A stretch of 64,000 nucleotides of DNA, taken from NCBI GenBank assembly GCA_015067715.1, contig SVLY01000003.1:1-64000 (forward strand). The letters run 5' to 3'. Shown here in pieces: positions 44,452 to 54,276 of the stretch. Every line of letters begins with the position of its first letter. Positions within the stretch are counted from its first letter, which is position 1. This stretch comes from Oscillospiraceae bacterium. GTDB taxonomy: Bacteria > Bacillota > Clostridia > Oscillospirales > QAMX01. A model generated the notes under the pieces. The model was not told where the DNA came from. It worked only from the letters and a program-made list of their open reading frames with translations, and did no database searches. A program made the translations under genes and the position numbers.

Positions 44452-45775
44452 ACGGGTTTTGGCCTGGATAAGGCAAAACGGACTCATCTCCCCCGGGGAC
44501 AGGGTCGTCTGTGCCCTTTCCGGCGGCGCAGACTCCGTGGCAATGACACTTTTGCTCTTTTCTCTTCAGAAAGAGCTTGGGGCGGAGATATCCGCCGCCC
44601 ACGTTAACCATATGCTCCGGGGAGCCGAGGCCGACCGGGACGAGGCCTTTTGCAAAAGCCTCTGCGAAAACCTCGGCATTCCCTTCACCGCCCTTCATGG
44701 CGACGCCGCAGAGCTCGCCCGGAAAGAGGGAAAAAGCCTTGAGGACGGGGCAAGGGAGCTTCGCTATTCCCTTCTTGCAACCCTCGGTGCAGACAGGATC
44801 GCCGTCGCCCACAACACGGAGGACAACCTTGAAACCGTGATCATGCGCCTTGCCCGGGGCGGCGGAGCCCGGGGACTTTCGGGCATTCCCCCGAAAAACG
44901 GCAGGGTCATTCGCCCGGTCATGTGTCTTTCCCGGGCAGAGACCGAAGAGATCTGCCGCAACGCCGGAGCCGGCTTCGTCACGGACTCTTCAAACCTGTC
45001 CGACGACTATACCCGCAACCTCATCCGCCACAAAATTATGCCGGTCATGGCAGAGCTTAACCCTGCCGCGGCCGCTCTTGCCCTTGAAAACAGCGCCTTT
45101 CTCCGCCAGGAGGACGCTTTTCTGGACAGCCGCGCCCGGGAGCTTCTGGAAAGCGCCGGCCAGATGAATACCGGGCTTTTCACCGCCGCCGGAGAGGTGC
45201 TCTCCCGGAGGATACTCCGCATTGAAGCCGAAAAGGCCGGAGCGGAGCTTGACGGGCGCACCGCCCAAAGGCTTTACGACCTGACCCTTTCCGGAAAAAG
45301 CCGCTTTTACGCCGACGTTCCGGGAAAGAGGTTTTACGGGGAATACGGCAGGTTTTGGTTCGGAGACAGGTGCGACAGCACCGGGTTTTCCTTTGACCTT
45401 ATACCGGGCGTTCCCGTGGACACGGGGGCGTGGACGGTGGAGCTTTTGCCCCGCAAAGAGGAAAACATTTATAGAAAATTCAACATTTTCACCCTGTCTT
45501 CTGATAAAATACAGAATGGGCTGAAGATCCGCTCCGTCCGTGACGGAGACCGGTTTTGCCGCAACGGGAAAAGCGGCACCAAGACCCTGAAAAAGCTTTT
45601 TTCCGACATGAAGCTCCCCCGGACCGAGAGGGAAACGCTTCCCGTCTGCGCCGACGGGGAAGGGGTGCTTTTCGTGCCGGGGCTGGGAGAAAATTTTTCC
45701 CGGAGACCCTTTACGGGGGACGGGGAAATTTTTGATATAGTTTTCACGAAAAAGGAACAAACTAACAAAACATAA
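44435..45775 (+). CDS. tilS: tRNA lysidine(34) synthetase
   Basis: 'VVCALSGGADSVAMTLLL', 'AAHVNHMLRGAEADRDEAFCKSLCE', 'IAVAHNTEDNLET'. Confidence 0.95.
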   Translation: MKSHSKRVLAWIRQNGLISPGDRVVCALSGGADSVAMTLLLFSLQKELGAEISAAHVNHMLRGAEADRDEAFCKSLCENLGIPFTALHGDAAELARKEGKSLEDGARELRYSLLATLGADRIAVAHNTEDNLETVIMRLARGGGARGLSGIPPKNGRVIRPVMCLSRAETEEICRNAGAGFVTDSSNLSDDYTRNLIRHKIMPVMAELNPAAAALALENSAFLRQEDAFLDSRARELLESAGQMNTGLFTAAGEVLSRRILRIEAEKAGAELDGRTAQRLYDLTLSGKSRFYADVPGKRFYGEYGRFWFGDRCDSTGFSFDLIPGVPVDTGAWTVELLPRKEENIYRKFNIFTLSSDKIQNGLKIRSVRDGDRFCRNGKSGTKTLKKLFSDMKLPRTERETLPVCADGEGVLFVPGLGENFSRRPFTGDGEIFDIVFTKKEQTNKT

Positions 45776-45792
45776 CAAAAGGGGAACAGAAA

Positions 45793-46338
45793 ATGGAACT
45801 GCACAACGACGTTGAGAGAATACTCCTTTCCGAAGAACAGATCAAGGCCCGCGTTGCCGAGATCGGCAGAGAGATCTCTCTTGATTACCAGGGCAAAAAA
45901 CCCCTGCTGGTGAGCGTTCTCAAGGGCTCCATTGTTTTTATGGCCGACCTTATGCGCTCCATCAACGTTGACTGCGAGATCGACTTTATGAGCGTCTCCT
46001 CCTACGGCAGAAGCAAGACCAGCTCAGGTGTCGTCCGCATTCTCAAGGACCTTGACCACGATATCACAGACAAGCATATTATCGTTGTTGAGGACATTCT
46101 GGACAGCGGCCTTACTCTGTCCTACATTCTCGAAATGCTCAAGAGCCGCGGCGCGGCGTCCATTCGCCTCTGCACTCTGCTGGATAAGCCCGAGAGAAGA
46201 AAGGTCAGCGTTGCCGTTGACTACGCCGGCTTTACCGTGCCGGACGATTTCGTCGTGGGCTACGGCCTTGACTACGGCGAGTATTACAGAAATCTGCCCT
46301 ATATCGGCGTTTTGAAGCCCGAGGTCTATACCAAGTGA
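45793..46338 (+). CDS. hpt: Hypoxanthine phosphoribosyltransferase
   Basis: 'LLVSVLKGSIVFMADLMRSI', 'IIVVEDILDSGLTLSYILEML'. Confidence 0.97.
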   Translation: MELHNDVERILLSEEQIKARVAEIGREISLDYQGKKPLLVSVLKGSIVFMADLMRSINVDCEIDFMSVSSYGRSKTSSGVVRILKDLDHDITDKHIIVVEDILDSGLTLSYILEMLKSRGAASIRLCTLLDKPERRKVSVAVDYAGFTVPDDFVVGYGLDYGEYYRNLPYIGVLKPEVYTK

Positions 46339-46369
46339 CCTGTTTTCCGGGCGCTTTAATTGGAAAGGT

Positions 46370-48253
46370 GTGAAACCGTTGAAGAAAAAGAATTTCCGGG
46401 GCGTACTGATATACGTTCTCATGCTTGTGGGTCTCATCGTTGCTCTCACGGTGCTCTTTGACCGTGGCGGCAAGGGCGAGGAGCCTCCCACCTATTCCGA
46501 GGTGCTTGAGCTCTTCAGAGAATCAAAGGTCTCTGAGTTCCTCCTCGACGACAGAGAGCTTTCAATGAAGCTCACCGACGGCACCGAAATGGTCTACGAG
46601 GTGCCCTATCTCTCCCTGTTTATCGACGATATCAACGAGATAATGGACGAAAAGCGCGCCGCAGGGGAAGAGCTTCCCTCGTCCTACGACCTCATCCCCG
46701 CAGATGAGACTCCCTGGTGGCTGAACTTCGTGCCCTATTTGGTGCTGTTCGGCGTTATTATCATCCTCTGGTTCTTTATGATGCGCCAGGCAAACGGCGG
46801 CGGCAAGGCCATGAACTTTGGCAAAGCCCACGCCAGAGTCAGCGTCGGCTCCAAAAACCCCGTCACCTTCGCAGACGTTGCCGGTGCGGACGAAGAAAAA
46901 GAAGAGCTTTCTGAGATCGTTGACTTTTTGAAGGATCCCAAAAAATATACCGACCTTGGAGCCAGAGTTCCCAGAGGCGTTCTGCTTGTGGGCCCTCCGG
47001 GCACGGGTAAGACCTATCTGGCAAAGGCCGTTGCAGGCGAGGCGGGCGTGCCCTTCCTCTCCATTTCCGGCTCCGACTTCGTGGAGATGTACGTCGGCGT
47101 TGGCGCAAGCCGCGTGCGCGACCTTTTTGACCAGGCCAAGAAAAACCAGCCTTCCATCGTCTTCATCGACGAGATCGACGCCGTCGGCCGCCAGAGAGGC
47201 GCCGGTCTGGGCGGCGGTCACGACGAGAGAGAACAGACCCTCAACCAGCTCCTTGTTGAGATGGACGGTTTCACCGTGAACGAGGGCGTTATCATCATCG
47301 CCGCCACCAACCGTCCCGACATTCTGGACACCGCCCTTCTCCGTCCCGGCCGATTCGACCGTCAGGTCTACATCGGCATGCCGGACAAAAAGGCCAGAGA
47401 GGCCATTCTCCGCATCCACGCCAGAGGCAAGACCTTTGAGCCGGACGTTGACTTTGAGGTCATCGCCAAGGCCACCACGGGCTTCAGCCCCGCCGACCTT
47501 GAAAACCTGCTCAACGAGGCCGCTCTTCTCACCGCCCGCCGGAAAAAGACCGCTATCGGCATGACCGAGGTCAACGAGAGCGTCGTTAAGGTCATGATGG
47601 GCCCCGAAAAGAAGAGCCGTACCGTTACCGAAAAGGACAAAAAGCTCACCGCTTACCACGAAGCCGGCCACGCCGTTGTGCGCCGCTTCCTGCCCAACCT
47701 CACCCCCGTCCACGAGATCTCCATTATTCCCCGTGGGATGGCCGGAGGCTACACCATGTGGCTCCCCTCTGACGACAAGAACTACGTCTCACGCAACGAA
47801 ATGTACGAGAGCATCGTATGCTCCCTTGGCGGCCGTGTGGCCGAAAAGCTCTTCCTGGACGATATCTCCACCGGCGCTTCTTCGGACATTTCCCACGCCA
47901 CCGACACCGCAAGAAAGATGGTCATGAAATACGGCATGAGCGACGAGCTTGGTCCCATCGCCTTTGACAGCGAGAACCACGAGGTCTTCATCGGCCGCGA
48001 TTTCGGCGCCGTCCACAACTATTCCGAACAGGTCGCCGCCAAGATCGACGCCGAGATCTCCGGCATGATCAAGAGCGCCTTTGCCAAAGCCGAGGAGATT
48101 CTCTCCGAAAAGGCAGACAAGGTCCACGCCGTCTCCGCCTACCTTATGGAGCACGAAAAGATGGACGCGTCCGAATTCAACAGCTTCTTTGCCCAGGGCG
48201 AGGGTACTCCCGCCGTTGATACCCCCGAAGAGGCCGAAACCCTGGAAAACTGA
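46370..48253 (+). CDS. ftsH: ATP-dependent zinc metalloprotease FtsH
   Basis: Walker A 'GPPGTGKT', HExxH '[10 protein letters not shown]', N-terminal TM segments. Confidence 0.98.
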   Translation: MKPLKKKNFRGVLIYVLMLVGLIVALTVLFDRGGKGEEPPTYSEVLELFRESKVSEFLLDDRELSMKLTDGTEMVYEVPYLSLFIDDINEIMDEKRAAGEELPSSYDLIPADETPWWLNFVPYLVLFGVIIILWFFMMRQANGGGKAMNFGKAHARVSVGSKNPVTFADVAGADEEKEELSEIVDFLKDPKKYTDLGARVPRGVLLVGPPGTGKTYLAKAVAGEAGVPFLSISGSDFVEMYVGVGASRVRDLFDQAKKNQPSIVFIDEIDAVGRQRGAGLGGGHDEREQTLNQLLVEMDGFTVNEGVIIIAATNRPDILDTALLRPGRFDRQVYIGMPDKKAREAILRIHARGKTFEPDVDFEVIAKATTGFSPADLENLLNEAALLTARRKKTAIGMTEVNESVVKVMMGPEKKSRTVTEKDKKLTAYHEAGHAVVRRFLPNLTPVHEISIIPRGMAGGYTMWLPSDDKNYVSRNEMYESIVCSLGGRVAEKLFLDDISTGASSDISHATDTARKMVMKYGMSDELGPIAFDSENHEVFIGRDFGAVHNYSEQVAAKIDAEISGMIKSAFAKAEEILSEKADKVHAVSAYLMEHEKMDASEFNSFFAQGEGTPAVDTPEEAETLEN

Positions 48254-48260
48254 AAACACC

Positions 48261-49130
48261 ATGGCAAGAACGGTTCTTCTCACTGCCGGAGAAAATGAAG
48301 GCAGAAGAAGTCTGTCCCGGGTTTTACGGAGCAGACTGTGCGCTTCGCACAGTCTGCTCGTTAAATTAAAGGCCAACTGCGCCGTTTCCGTAAACGGCGA
48401 GACCGCCCGGCTGGACAGACTGGTCTTTCCCGGAGATCTGATCTCCGTTGACGTTCCGGAGCTTTGGAGCGAGACCGGGGACGAGCCCAGCCTGGTCCCG
48501 GCGGACGTATCCGTGCCCGTTATTTTCGAGGACGAGGACTTCGTGGTCTTTTCAAAGCCTGCGGGAATGCCCAGCCACCCCTCCCACGGCCACCGGGACG
48601 ACACTTTGGCAAACGCCTTTGCGGCAATGTACCCCCAAAGGGTCTGCCGCACCGTGACAAGACTGGACTCCGGCACCTCCGGAGCCGTGCTCATCGCAAA
48701 AAATATGCTCTCCGGCGCAGTCGAGCGGGAGAGCGTGACCAGAATATACTACGGAATAACGGACAGACCCGTGAGCTTTTTCCGCAAAAGCTTTTCCGCC
48801 CCCATCCAACGGGAGCTTCCCGAACAGCCCCGGCGCATCGTCACACCCCGGGGAAAGAGCGCCGTGACCCATATTTTCCGGGTGCGGGAGAAAAACGGGT
48901 TCACCCTTTTGCGCTTCCGGCTTGAGACCGGGCGCACCCATCAGATAAGGGTACACTGCGCCGCTCTTGGCATTCCCCTTGTGGGGGACGGGCTCTACGG
49001 CGGCACCGAAGGTATTCTTGACCGTCCCGCGCTCCACGGGGCGTATCTTTCGCTGGTCAACCCCGTTACGGGCAGGCGAATTGCCGCAAAAGCCCCCCTC
49101 GCCCCGGACATGAGGGCGCTTATCATCTGA
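48261..49130 (+). CDS. RluA family pseudouridine synthase
   Basis: 'VCRTVTRLDSGTSGAVLIAKN', 'LRFRLETGRTHQIRVHCAALGIPLVGDGLYGG'; start trimmed to ATG 48261. Confidence 0.93.
   Translation: MARTVLLTAGENEGRRSLSRVLRSRLCASHSLLVKLKANCAVSVNGETARLDRLVFPGDLISVDVPELWSETGDEPSLVPADVSVPVIFEDEDFVVFSKPAGMPSHPSHGHRDDTLANAFAAMYPQRVCRTVTRLDSGTSGAVLIAKNMLSGAVERESVTRIYYGITDRPVSFFRKSFSAPIQRELPEQPRRIVTPRGKSAVTHIFRVREKNGFTLLRFRLETGRTHQIRVHCAALGIPLVGDGLYGGTEGILDRPALHGAYLSLVNPVTGRRIAAKAPLAPDMRALII
48329..48359. repeat. Perfect 14-bp hairpin inside the RluA-family CDS
   Basis: gagcagactgtgcg ctt cgcacagtctgctc. Confidence 0.9.
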
Positions 49131-49156
49131 AATTTTCCGGAAAGGAGACCGCGCAA

Positions 49157-50929
49157 GTGAGCGTGAAAGGAAAAAGCATAGCTCCCGTTTTGGGCAGAGT
49201 TTTTGCCAGGATATGTGCCGCCTGGTTTTTGGGCATTGCCCTCACCCTTATCCTTCGCCCGGGAGACGCATCATACACGGAATACAGCCTTGAAAACCTG
49301 CGCCTCACCCTTATCTGTGCCGGAGCGGCTCTGGCGCTGTTCACCGGGGGCGACGCGGTCTTCCGGCTGAAAAAACGGCAGAATTTCGACCTTCTGGCCC
49401 TTCTGGGGTGTTCGGTACTGCTGTCTGCGGTGTCCGCATATAAGTTTATGAGCATTTTCTACTCCGTGGGTTGCTTTGTGGGGCTTTGCGCTGTTTGTGC
49501 GGTGTGTTTTTACCGCCGCAGGCTGACCCTTCCGGAACTTTCCCTGGGGAAAAAGGCATCCCTGCTTATTCTTCTCGCCTCCGGCGCGGCGGTGACCATC
49601 TTTGTGGCGGCGGTCAGCGTTGTGCGCTACCGGGCGTATTACGCTCCCTCCTTTGACTTTGGCATTTTTGCGAATATGTTCGAAAACATGCTCTCCACCG
49701 GGCTTCCCAACACCACCTGCGAGCGAAACGGCCTTCTGAGCCACTTTGCCGTCCACCTTTCGCCAATATTCTACCTTATTCTGCCCGTCTACGCCCTTTT
49801 CCCCCGTCCGGAAACTCTGCTCATCGTCCAGGCGGCGGCTGTGGTTTCCGGCTGTGTGCCGATGTGGCTCATCGCAAGAAAAAAGACCGGAAGCTCCGGC
49901 GCGGCGGCGGTTTTTGCCCTGCTTTACCTGCTCTACCCCGCATTTTCCTGCGGCGCGTTCTTTGATTTTCACGAGAACAAGTTTTTAGCCCCCCTTATCC
50001 TTTGGCTCCTGTGGTTTGTCGAGGAAAAAAAGCGGCTTCCCATGTACCTTTTCTTTCTGCTCACCCTTGCCGTTAAGGAGGACGCTCCGGTCTACACCGC
50101 AGTGATCGGGCTCTATCTCTTCTTCGGGAAAAAAGAACGGCTCCACGGCGGGATCATGTTTTTGGGGTCGGGAGCGTATTTTGCCCTTGCGCTGGGACTT
50201 CTTTCCCGTTTCGGTGAGGGGGCACAGCTCTGGCGGTACGACAATATCGCCCCCGGAGGCATACGGGAGGTTATAAAGGCCACGCTTTTGAACCCCATGC
50301 GTGTGATCGCAAGCTGTGTTGACGGGGACAAGATCAAGTTCATCTTCCAGATGCTCTTTCCCCTGCTGGGGCTTCCCCTGATGTGCCGAAAGCCCTCGGG
50401 CTGTTTTCTGCTGATACCTTTTTTGCTTGTAAACCTCATGCCGTCGTATGCCTACCAGCACGACATCGGCTATCAGTATACCTACGGCTCGGGAGCGCTG
50501 CTGGTCTACCTTTCGGTGGTGAACTGGTGCGACGTTAGAAAGGCTCTCGAATCCCGGTACGTCTCCGTCTGCGCCCTGGGCGTTTGCGCCGCGGCGCTGC
50601 TCTCGTTTATGAGCTCCGGAGCAAGGGGCGGAATGTATTTCAAAATGGCAAGGGAAGAGGCTCACCTTATCAGCTCCATAGACTACGCTCTGGACTCCAT
50701 TCCCGAGGAGAAAAGCGTTTGCGCCTCAACCATGTTCGTTGCCCACCTTGCCGACCGGGAGGAGATCTACGACCTGGACGACGAGTTCCGCCTTGCGGAC
50801 TACGTTGCCATCGACCTTCGCAACCGCAGTACCCAGGAGGCCGACACACAGATAATGAGCCTTGAGGCTCTTGGCTACCGCCAAAAGGTCATCTGCCCCG
50901 GGGCGGCGGTGATTCTTGAAAAATACTGA
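49157..50929 (+). CDS. DUF2079 multi-pass membrane protein
   Basis: 'SFDFGIFANMFENMLSTGLP...HFAVHLSPIFYLILPVYALFPRPETLLIVQA', many TM segments. Confidence 0.85.
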   Translation: MSVKGKSIAPVLGRVFARICAAWFLGIALTLILRPGDASYTEYSLENLRLTLICAGAALALFTGGDAVFRLKKRQNFDLLALLGCSVLLSAVSAYKFMSIFYSVGCFVGLCAVCAVCFYRRRLTLPELSLGKKASLLILLASGAAVTIFVAAVSVVRYRAYYAPSFDFGIFANMFENMLSTGLPNTTCERNGLLSHFAVHLSPIFYLILPVYALFPRPETLLIVQAAAVVSGCVPMWLIARKKTGSSGAAAVFALLYLLYPAFSCGAFFDFHENKFLAPLILWLLWFVEEKKRLPMYLFFLLTLAVKEDAPVYTAVIGLYLFFGKKERLHGGIMFLGSGAYFALALGLLSRFGEGAQLWRYDNIAPGGIREVIKATLLNPMRVIASCVDGDKIKFIFQMLFPLLGLPLMCRKPSGCFLLIPFLLVNLMPSYAYQHDIGYQYTYGSGALLVYLSVVNWCDVRKALESRYVSVCALGVCAAALLSFMSSGARGGMYFKMAREEAHLISSIDYALDSIPEEKSVCASTMFVAHLADREEIYDLDDEFRLADYVAIDLRNRSTQEADTQIMSLEALGYRQKVICPGAAVILEKY

Positions 50930-51004
50930 GCTCACGCCCCTTGATAACCAATGGGTTTTGTGATAAACTTAAAAGCGAAAAATATATGGGAGGAAAAAAA
51001 TCTT

Positions 51005-52105
51005 ATGTACTGCAAACATTGCGGCCGCAAGCTGGACGAAGACGCCCGCTTTTGTCCCGCCTGTGGAAAGACCGTTGAAAAAGACGCGGCCGAAGAACCC
51101 GTTTACGTTGCCGAAGAGCCCGTTTACACCCCCGAAGAGCCCGTTTACGTTGCTGAAGAGCCCGTTTACGCCGCTGAAGAGCCCACGGCGGCTCCCAAGG
51201 CAAAAAGCCCCGTTCTGCCAGCCATTCTCATGGGCGTGTTTTTGCTGGTCTGGAACTTTATTACCGTTCTGCTGAACCTCAACCTCCGCACCCTTACGAC
51301 CTTGATCCAGCAAGGGTTTGACCGGGGGCTGAGAAACTTTTTCATCTCCTTTAGCGTAAACGCCGGTCTTGTGTGCGTCCAGGCCTTTATCGGCGCGGTG
51401 ATCGTGCTGGTGGTCATTCTCATCCGCAGAAAAAAGCTTGCCTCTGTCACCTATAAGGACCTTATCGCCTTTGCCGTGTTTGTTGTATCCGTTTACGTTT
51501 TCAACCGGCTTGGCGGTCTGATCACCGCCAACGCCATGAACAGATACGGAGGCTCTATTTTCGCGGCAAAGGCCGCTTCAACCTCTGCGCTGAGCATAGC
51601 CAGCTTTTCGACCCTTCTTGGGTGGGTCGGCCTTGCCATTTTCCTGCTTGCCCGCTCCGGCGCAAAGATAGTCTCCCTTATCGCGGGCATCTGCGTCGTC
51701 GTTTTCTATTTTATCGTCGGCGTCTGTCTCGCCGTTTTCGCCGCACACGTCATGCGCCTGTTCACCCCCCATTCCTTCGTTCTTGAAAGTGCCGTCATTT
51801 TCCTTCGCATCGGCGCTATCGTGATGGTGCTCCCCGTTTTCCTTCAGCTTCTGTTCTACTGGGGCTGGGGCTCTGAAAAGATCGGCTTTATTCCCGCCGT
51901 TATCTACGGACCCGTTCAGGGTATTTTAAATCTTGTTCTTGGATCGGGACTTACTTACCTGCTTGTAGGAGTTATCAACACCGGTTTGGCATACGTTGAA
52001 GCAGCTTCCGTTCTGCCCTGGCTCGCCGGTGGAGTATATCTCATTCTTTTCACCGTTCTTGGCGCTGTTAAGGCCGCAAAGAAGAAAAAAGCACTGAACG
52101 CATAA
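51005..52105 (+). CDS. Zinc-ribbon membrane protein, paralog 1 of 3
   Basis: MYCKHCGRKLDEDARFCPACGK zinc ribbon, EEPVYxx repeats, then TM domain 'PAILMGVFLLVWNFITVLLNLN'. Confidence 0.75.
   Translation: MYCKHCGRKLDEDARFCPACGKTVEKDAAEEPVYVAEEPVYTPEEPVYVAEEPVYAAEEPTAAPKAKSPVLPAILMGVFLLVWNFITVLLNLNLRTLTTLIQQGFDRGLRNFFISFSVNAGLVCVQAFIGAVIVLVVILIRRKKLASVTYKDLIAFAVFVVSVYVFNRLGGLITANAMNRYGGSIFAAKAASTSALSIASFSTLLGWVGLAIFLLARSGAKIVSLIAGICVVVFYFIVGVCLAVFAAHVMRLFTPHSFVLESAVIFLRIGAIVMVLPVFLQLLFYWGWGSEKIGFIPAVIYGPVQGILNLVLGSGLTYLLVGVINTGLAYVEAASVLPWLAGGVYLILFTVLGAVKAAKKKKALNA
51092..51184 (+). repeat. 21-bp coding tandem repeat (EEPVYVA/TP/VA/AA), 4 full units plus a partial
   Basis: gaagarcccgtttacnnnnnn x4 then gaagagccc. 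Confidence 0.9.
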
Positions 52106-52121
52106 GGGGAAGTTTTTTACC

Positions 52122-53042
52122 ATGTATTCTGAACGTGCGGAAGCCCCCAAAAACAGGGCGCTTCTTCCGGCCTTTCTCATGGGCGGATTTTTGCTGGTCT
52201 GGAATTTCATAGCCTTCGTTTTGGGCATAAATTTCCGGGCGCTGAAGGTCATTGCCCAGCAGGTTGGCTGGGAAATGCTCCGGCCTCAGCTTGCTGTCAT
52301 TGGCATAAACGCCGGAAAGACCCTTGTCCAGGCTCTCGTCGGAGCGGTCATCGTTCTGATCATCATTCTCGTGTGCAAAAACAGGCTCAGGGTCACCTAT
52401 AAGGACCTTATCGCCTTTGCCCTGTTCACGGTCTCTCTGTGGGGCTTTGGCAGGCTGGAGGGTCTGTTTACCACGGTTTTGACAGGACAGATGCTGGGTA
52501 ATTCCTATCTGGCGGCAAGCGGTGCGGCAACTTCTGTGACAAACCTTATAAATTTCGGCGTGCTCTTTGGCTGGCTCTGCCTTGCCGTGTGGCTTTTGGG
52601 CAGGGCGGGGAAAAAGGTGCTCTCCCCCGTTTTGGGCGGATGCATTCTGGGCGTGCGCTTTTTCGTCGGAATATGTGCCGCGGTCTTTGCAATGCCTATG
52701 CTGAGGCGCTTGGGCGCTCCCGAATCCGTTATCGACATTGCCGCTGGCATTGTCCGCGTGAGCGCACTTCTCTCCATCGTCCCCGCAACGGTGGAGATGC
52801 TGTTCTTCTGGACATGGGGAACGGAGAAGATGGGCTTTGTCCCTGCCATGATCTACGGTCCGGCGCAGGGGCTTTTGAACCTGATGCTCGGCTATACCGG
52901 GGCGTTTCTGGTTTTATCCGTGTTCCGTCTCGGCGCAGCTTATGCCGGGCTGGGCACTCTCGTCGCATGGCTTTTGGGCGGAGTGTATCCCGTTATTTTC
53001 GCCGTTATCGGCATTATCAGACAGGCCAAACGAAAAGCATAA
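52122..53042 (+). CDS. Membrane protein, paralog 2 of 3
   Basis: 'PAFLMGGFLLVWNFIAFVLGINFRALKVIAQQ', 'VTYKDLIAFALFTVSLWGFGRL' resemble the adjacent CDSs. Confidence 0.75.
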   Translation: MYSERAEAPKNRALLPAFLMGGFLLVWNFIAFVLGINFRALKVIAQQVGWEMLRPQLAVIGINAGKTLVQALVGAVIVLIIILVCKNRLRVTYKDLIAFALFTVSLWGFGRLEGLFTTVLTGQMLGNSYLAASGAATSVTNLINFGVLFGWLCLAVWLLGRAGKKVLSPVLGGCILGVRFFVGICAAVFAMPMLRRLGAPESVIDIAAGIVRVSALLSIVPATVEMLFFWTWGTEKMGFVPAMIYGPAQGLLNLMLGYTGAFLVLSVFRLGAAYAGLGTLVAWLLGGVYPVIFAVIGIIRQAKRKA

Positions 53043-53046
53043 GCTC

Positions 53047-53094
53047 AATACCGCACCTCCCGGGGGCAATAACGGGAAGGTGCGGTATTTTTTT
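53047..53094 (+). terminator. Terminator after paralog 2
   Basis: aataccgcacctcccgggggcaataacgggaaggtgcggtattttttt. Confidence 0.8.
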
Positions 53095-53115
53095 CGAAAA
53101 AAGTCGAATTTATTC

Positions 53116-53145
53116 TTGCAATCCTGCCGGTCGCTGTGTTATACT
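53116..53145 (+). promoter_or_regulatory. Promoter for paralog 3
   Basis: TTGCAA - 18 nt - TATACT. Confidence 0.5.
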
Positions 53146-53181
53146 CATATCAAAGAAAAGCTTTTGGGAGGTAATATCTTT

Positions 53182-54165
53182 ATGATGCGCAGGCTGAACA
53201 GCAAAGAAGCCCCTGCCGGGGGAGAAGCTACCGTCAAAAAAGCCGCGGTAATGCCGGCAATACTTATGGCGGCGGTTTGCTATCTTGCAGGCTGGATCAA
53301 CACTATGATGTCCCTTGACGTGGAGCGTGCCATAATCTTTATCCAGCAGGGCCGCACCGAACAGCTCAAAGCCATGCTCCTGGGCTTTGTCAAGGTTCTT
53401 GCCCACGACAACGCCGAACAGCTTTTGGGCGTTATTCTCGTTGCGGTAGTTATTTTCCTCAAGAGAAAATCCCTTGAAAACATAAAATACAAGGACATCG
53501 CCGTTGCGGCGGTGTGGTTTGTGTTCACTCTGGGTCTGGGCAAGCTCTCTGCCACGGTGAACCACCTGCTGGTCAGCGAGAACATGAGCCATATGGCAAA
53601 CGTTGCCATCGGCGAAAAGACCGCCGCTGTGGATATGTTCACGGTTCCCCTGCTTGTAAACTGGGTGGCTCTGGCCGTGTTCATTCTCGTCCGTTCCGGC
53701 GCTGTCAAGCTCGCCCGCACACTTTCCGGCGGCGTGAGCCTTCTGTCCCTTGTGGCAAGCGTTGCTTCCTGCATTTTCACAGGCAAGCTTCTGGGCGCGA
53801 TCTCCCAGAATATGCCCAACGTCATCGAAGCCGCCACACCCCTTACCCGGGTCGCACTTCTGCTGGACTTTATCGGCGTGGTCACCGTGCTGTTCTTCTG
53901 GTATATCTACGGTGAGGGCAGAATTAAGCTCTTCGGAGCCATTGTCTACAGCATCGTCCAGCCCCTTCTGCTCACCCTTTTGGGCGCGGCGTTCATCTTT
54001 ATCGGTGCCGCCCTCATGCCCGAAGGAGGAAAGATCGGCGCCGGTCTCGTGTTCACGGGCTTTGGCCAGCCTTTGGCATACTGCCTTGGCGGAGGCGGAC
54101 TCGTGGGCATTCTGCTTTTGAAAAAGCTCCGTGATGCCAAAAAAGCCGCAAAACAGCAGGCTTAA
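53182..54165 (+). CDS. Membrane protein, paralog 3 of 3
   Basis: 'MPAILMAAVCYLAGWINTMMSLDVERAIIFIQQG', 'IKYKDIAVAAVWFVFTLGLGKL'; start trimmed to ATG 53182 after gggaggt. Confidence 0.75.
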   Translation: MMRRLNSKEAPAGGEATVKKAAVMPAILMAAVCYLAGWINTMMSLDVERAIIFIQQGRTEQLKAMLLGFVKVLAHDNAEQLLGVILVAVVIFLKRKSLENIKYKDIAVAAVWFVFTLGLGKLSATVNHLLVSENMSHMANVAIGEKTAAVDMFTVPLLVNWVALAVFILVRSGAVKLARTLSGGVSLLSLVASVASCIFTGKLLGAISQNMPNVIEAATPLTRVALLLDFIGVVTVLFFWYIYGEGRIKLFGAIVYSIVQPLLLTLLGAAFIFIGAALMPEGGKIGAGLVFTGFGQPLAYCLGGGGLVGILLLKKLRDAKKAAKQQA

Positions 54166-54181
54166 AACCCCAAAAAATCTT

Positions 54182-54217
54182 CGGGACAGAGCAAAACCTG
54201 CTCTGTCCCGTTTTTTT
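54182..54217 (+). terminator. Terminator after paralog 3
   Basis: cgggacagagca aaacc tgctctgtcccg ttttttt. Confidence 0.85.
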
Positions 54218-54220
54218 CTT

Positions 54221-54250
54221 TTGACAGGGAGCTTGTCCCTGTGATATAAT
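54221..54250 (+). promoter_or_regulatory. Promoter with palindromic operator-like spacer, upstream of glycyl-radical enzyme
   Basis: TTGACA - 18 nt - TATAAT; ACAGGGA GCTTG TCCCTGT palindrome at 54224-54242. Confidence 0.65.
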
Positions 54251-54276
54251 CAAGTTGACAAACAAGCCTTAAGGCG

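Noticed and set aside
48081-48260. Upstream extension of the RluA-family ORF overlapping ftsH
   Set aside because: The extension is out of frame with ftsH and Arg/Pro-rich; the RluA domain starts at MARTVLL (48261).
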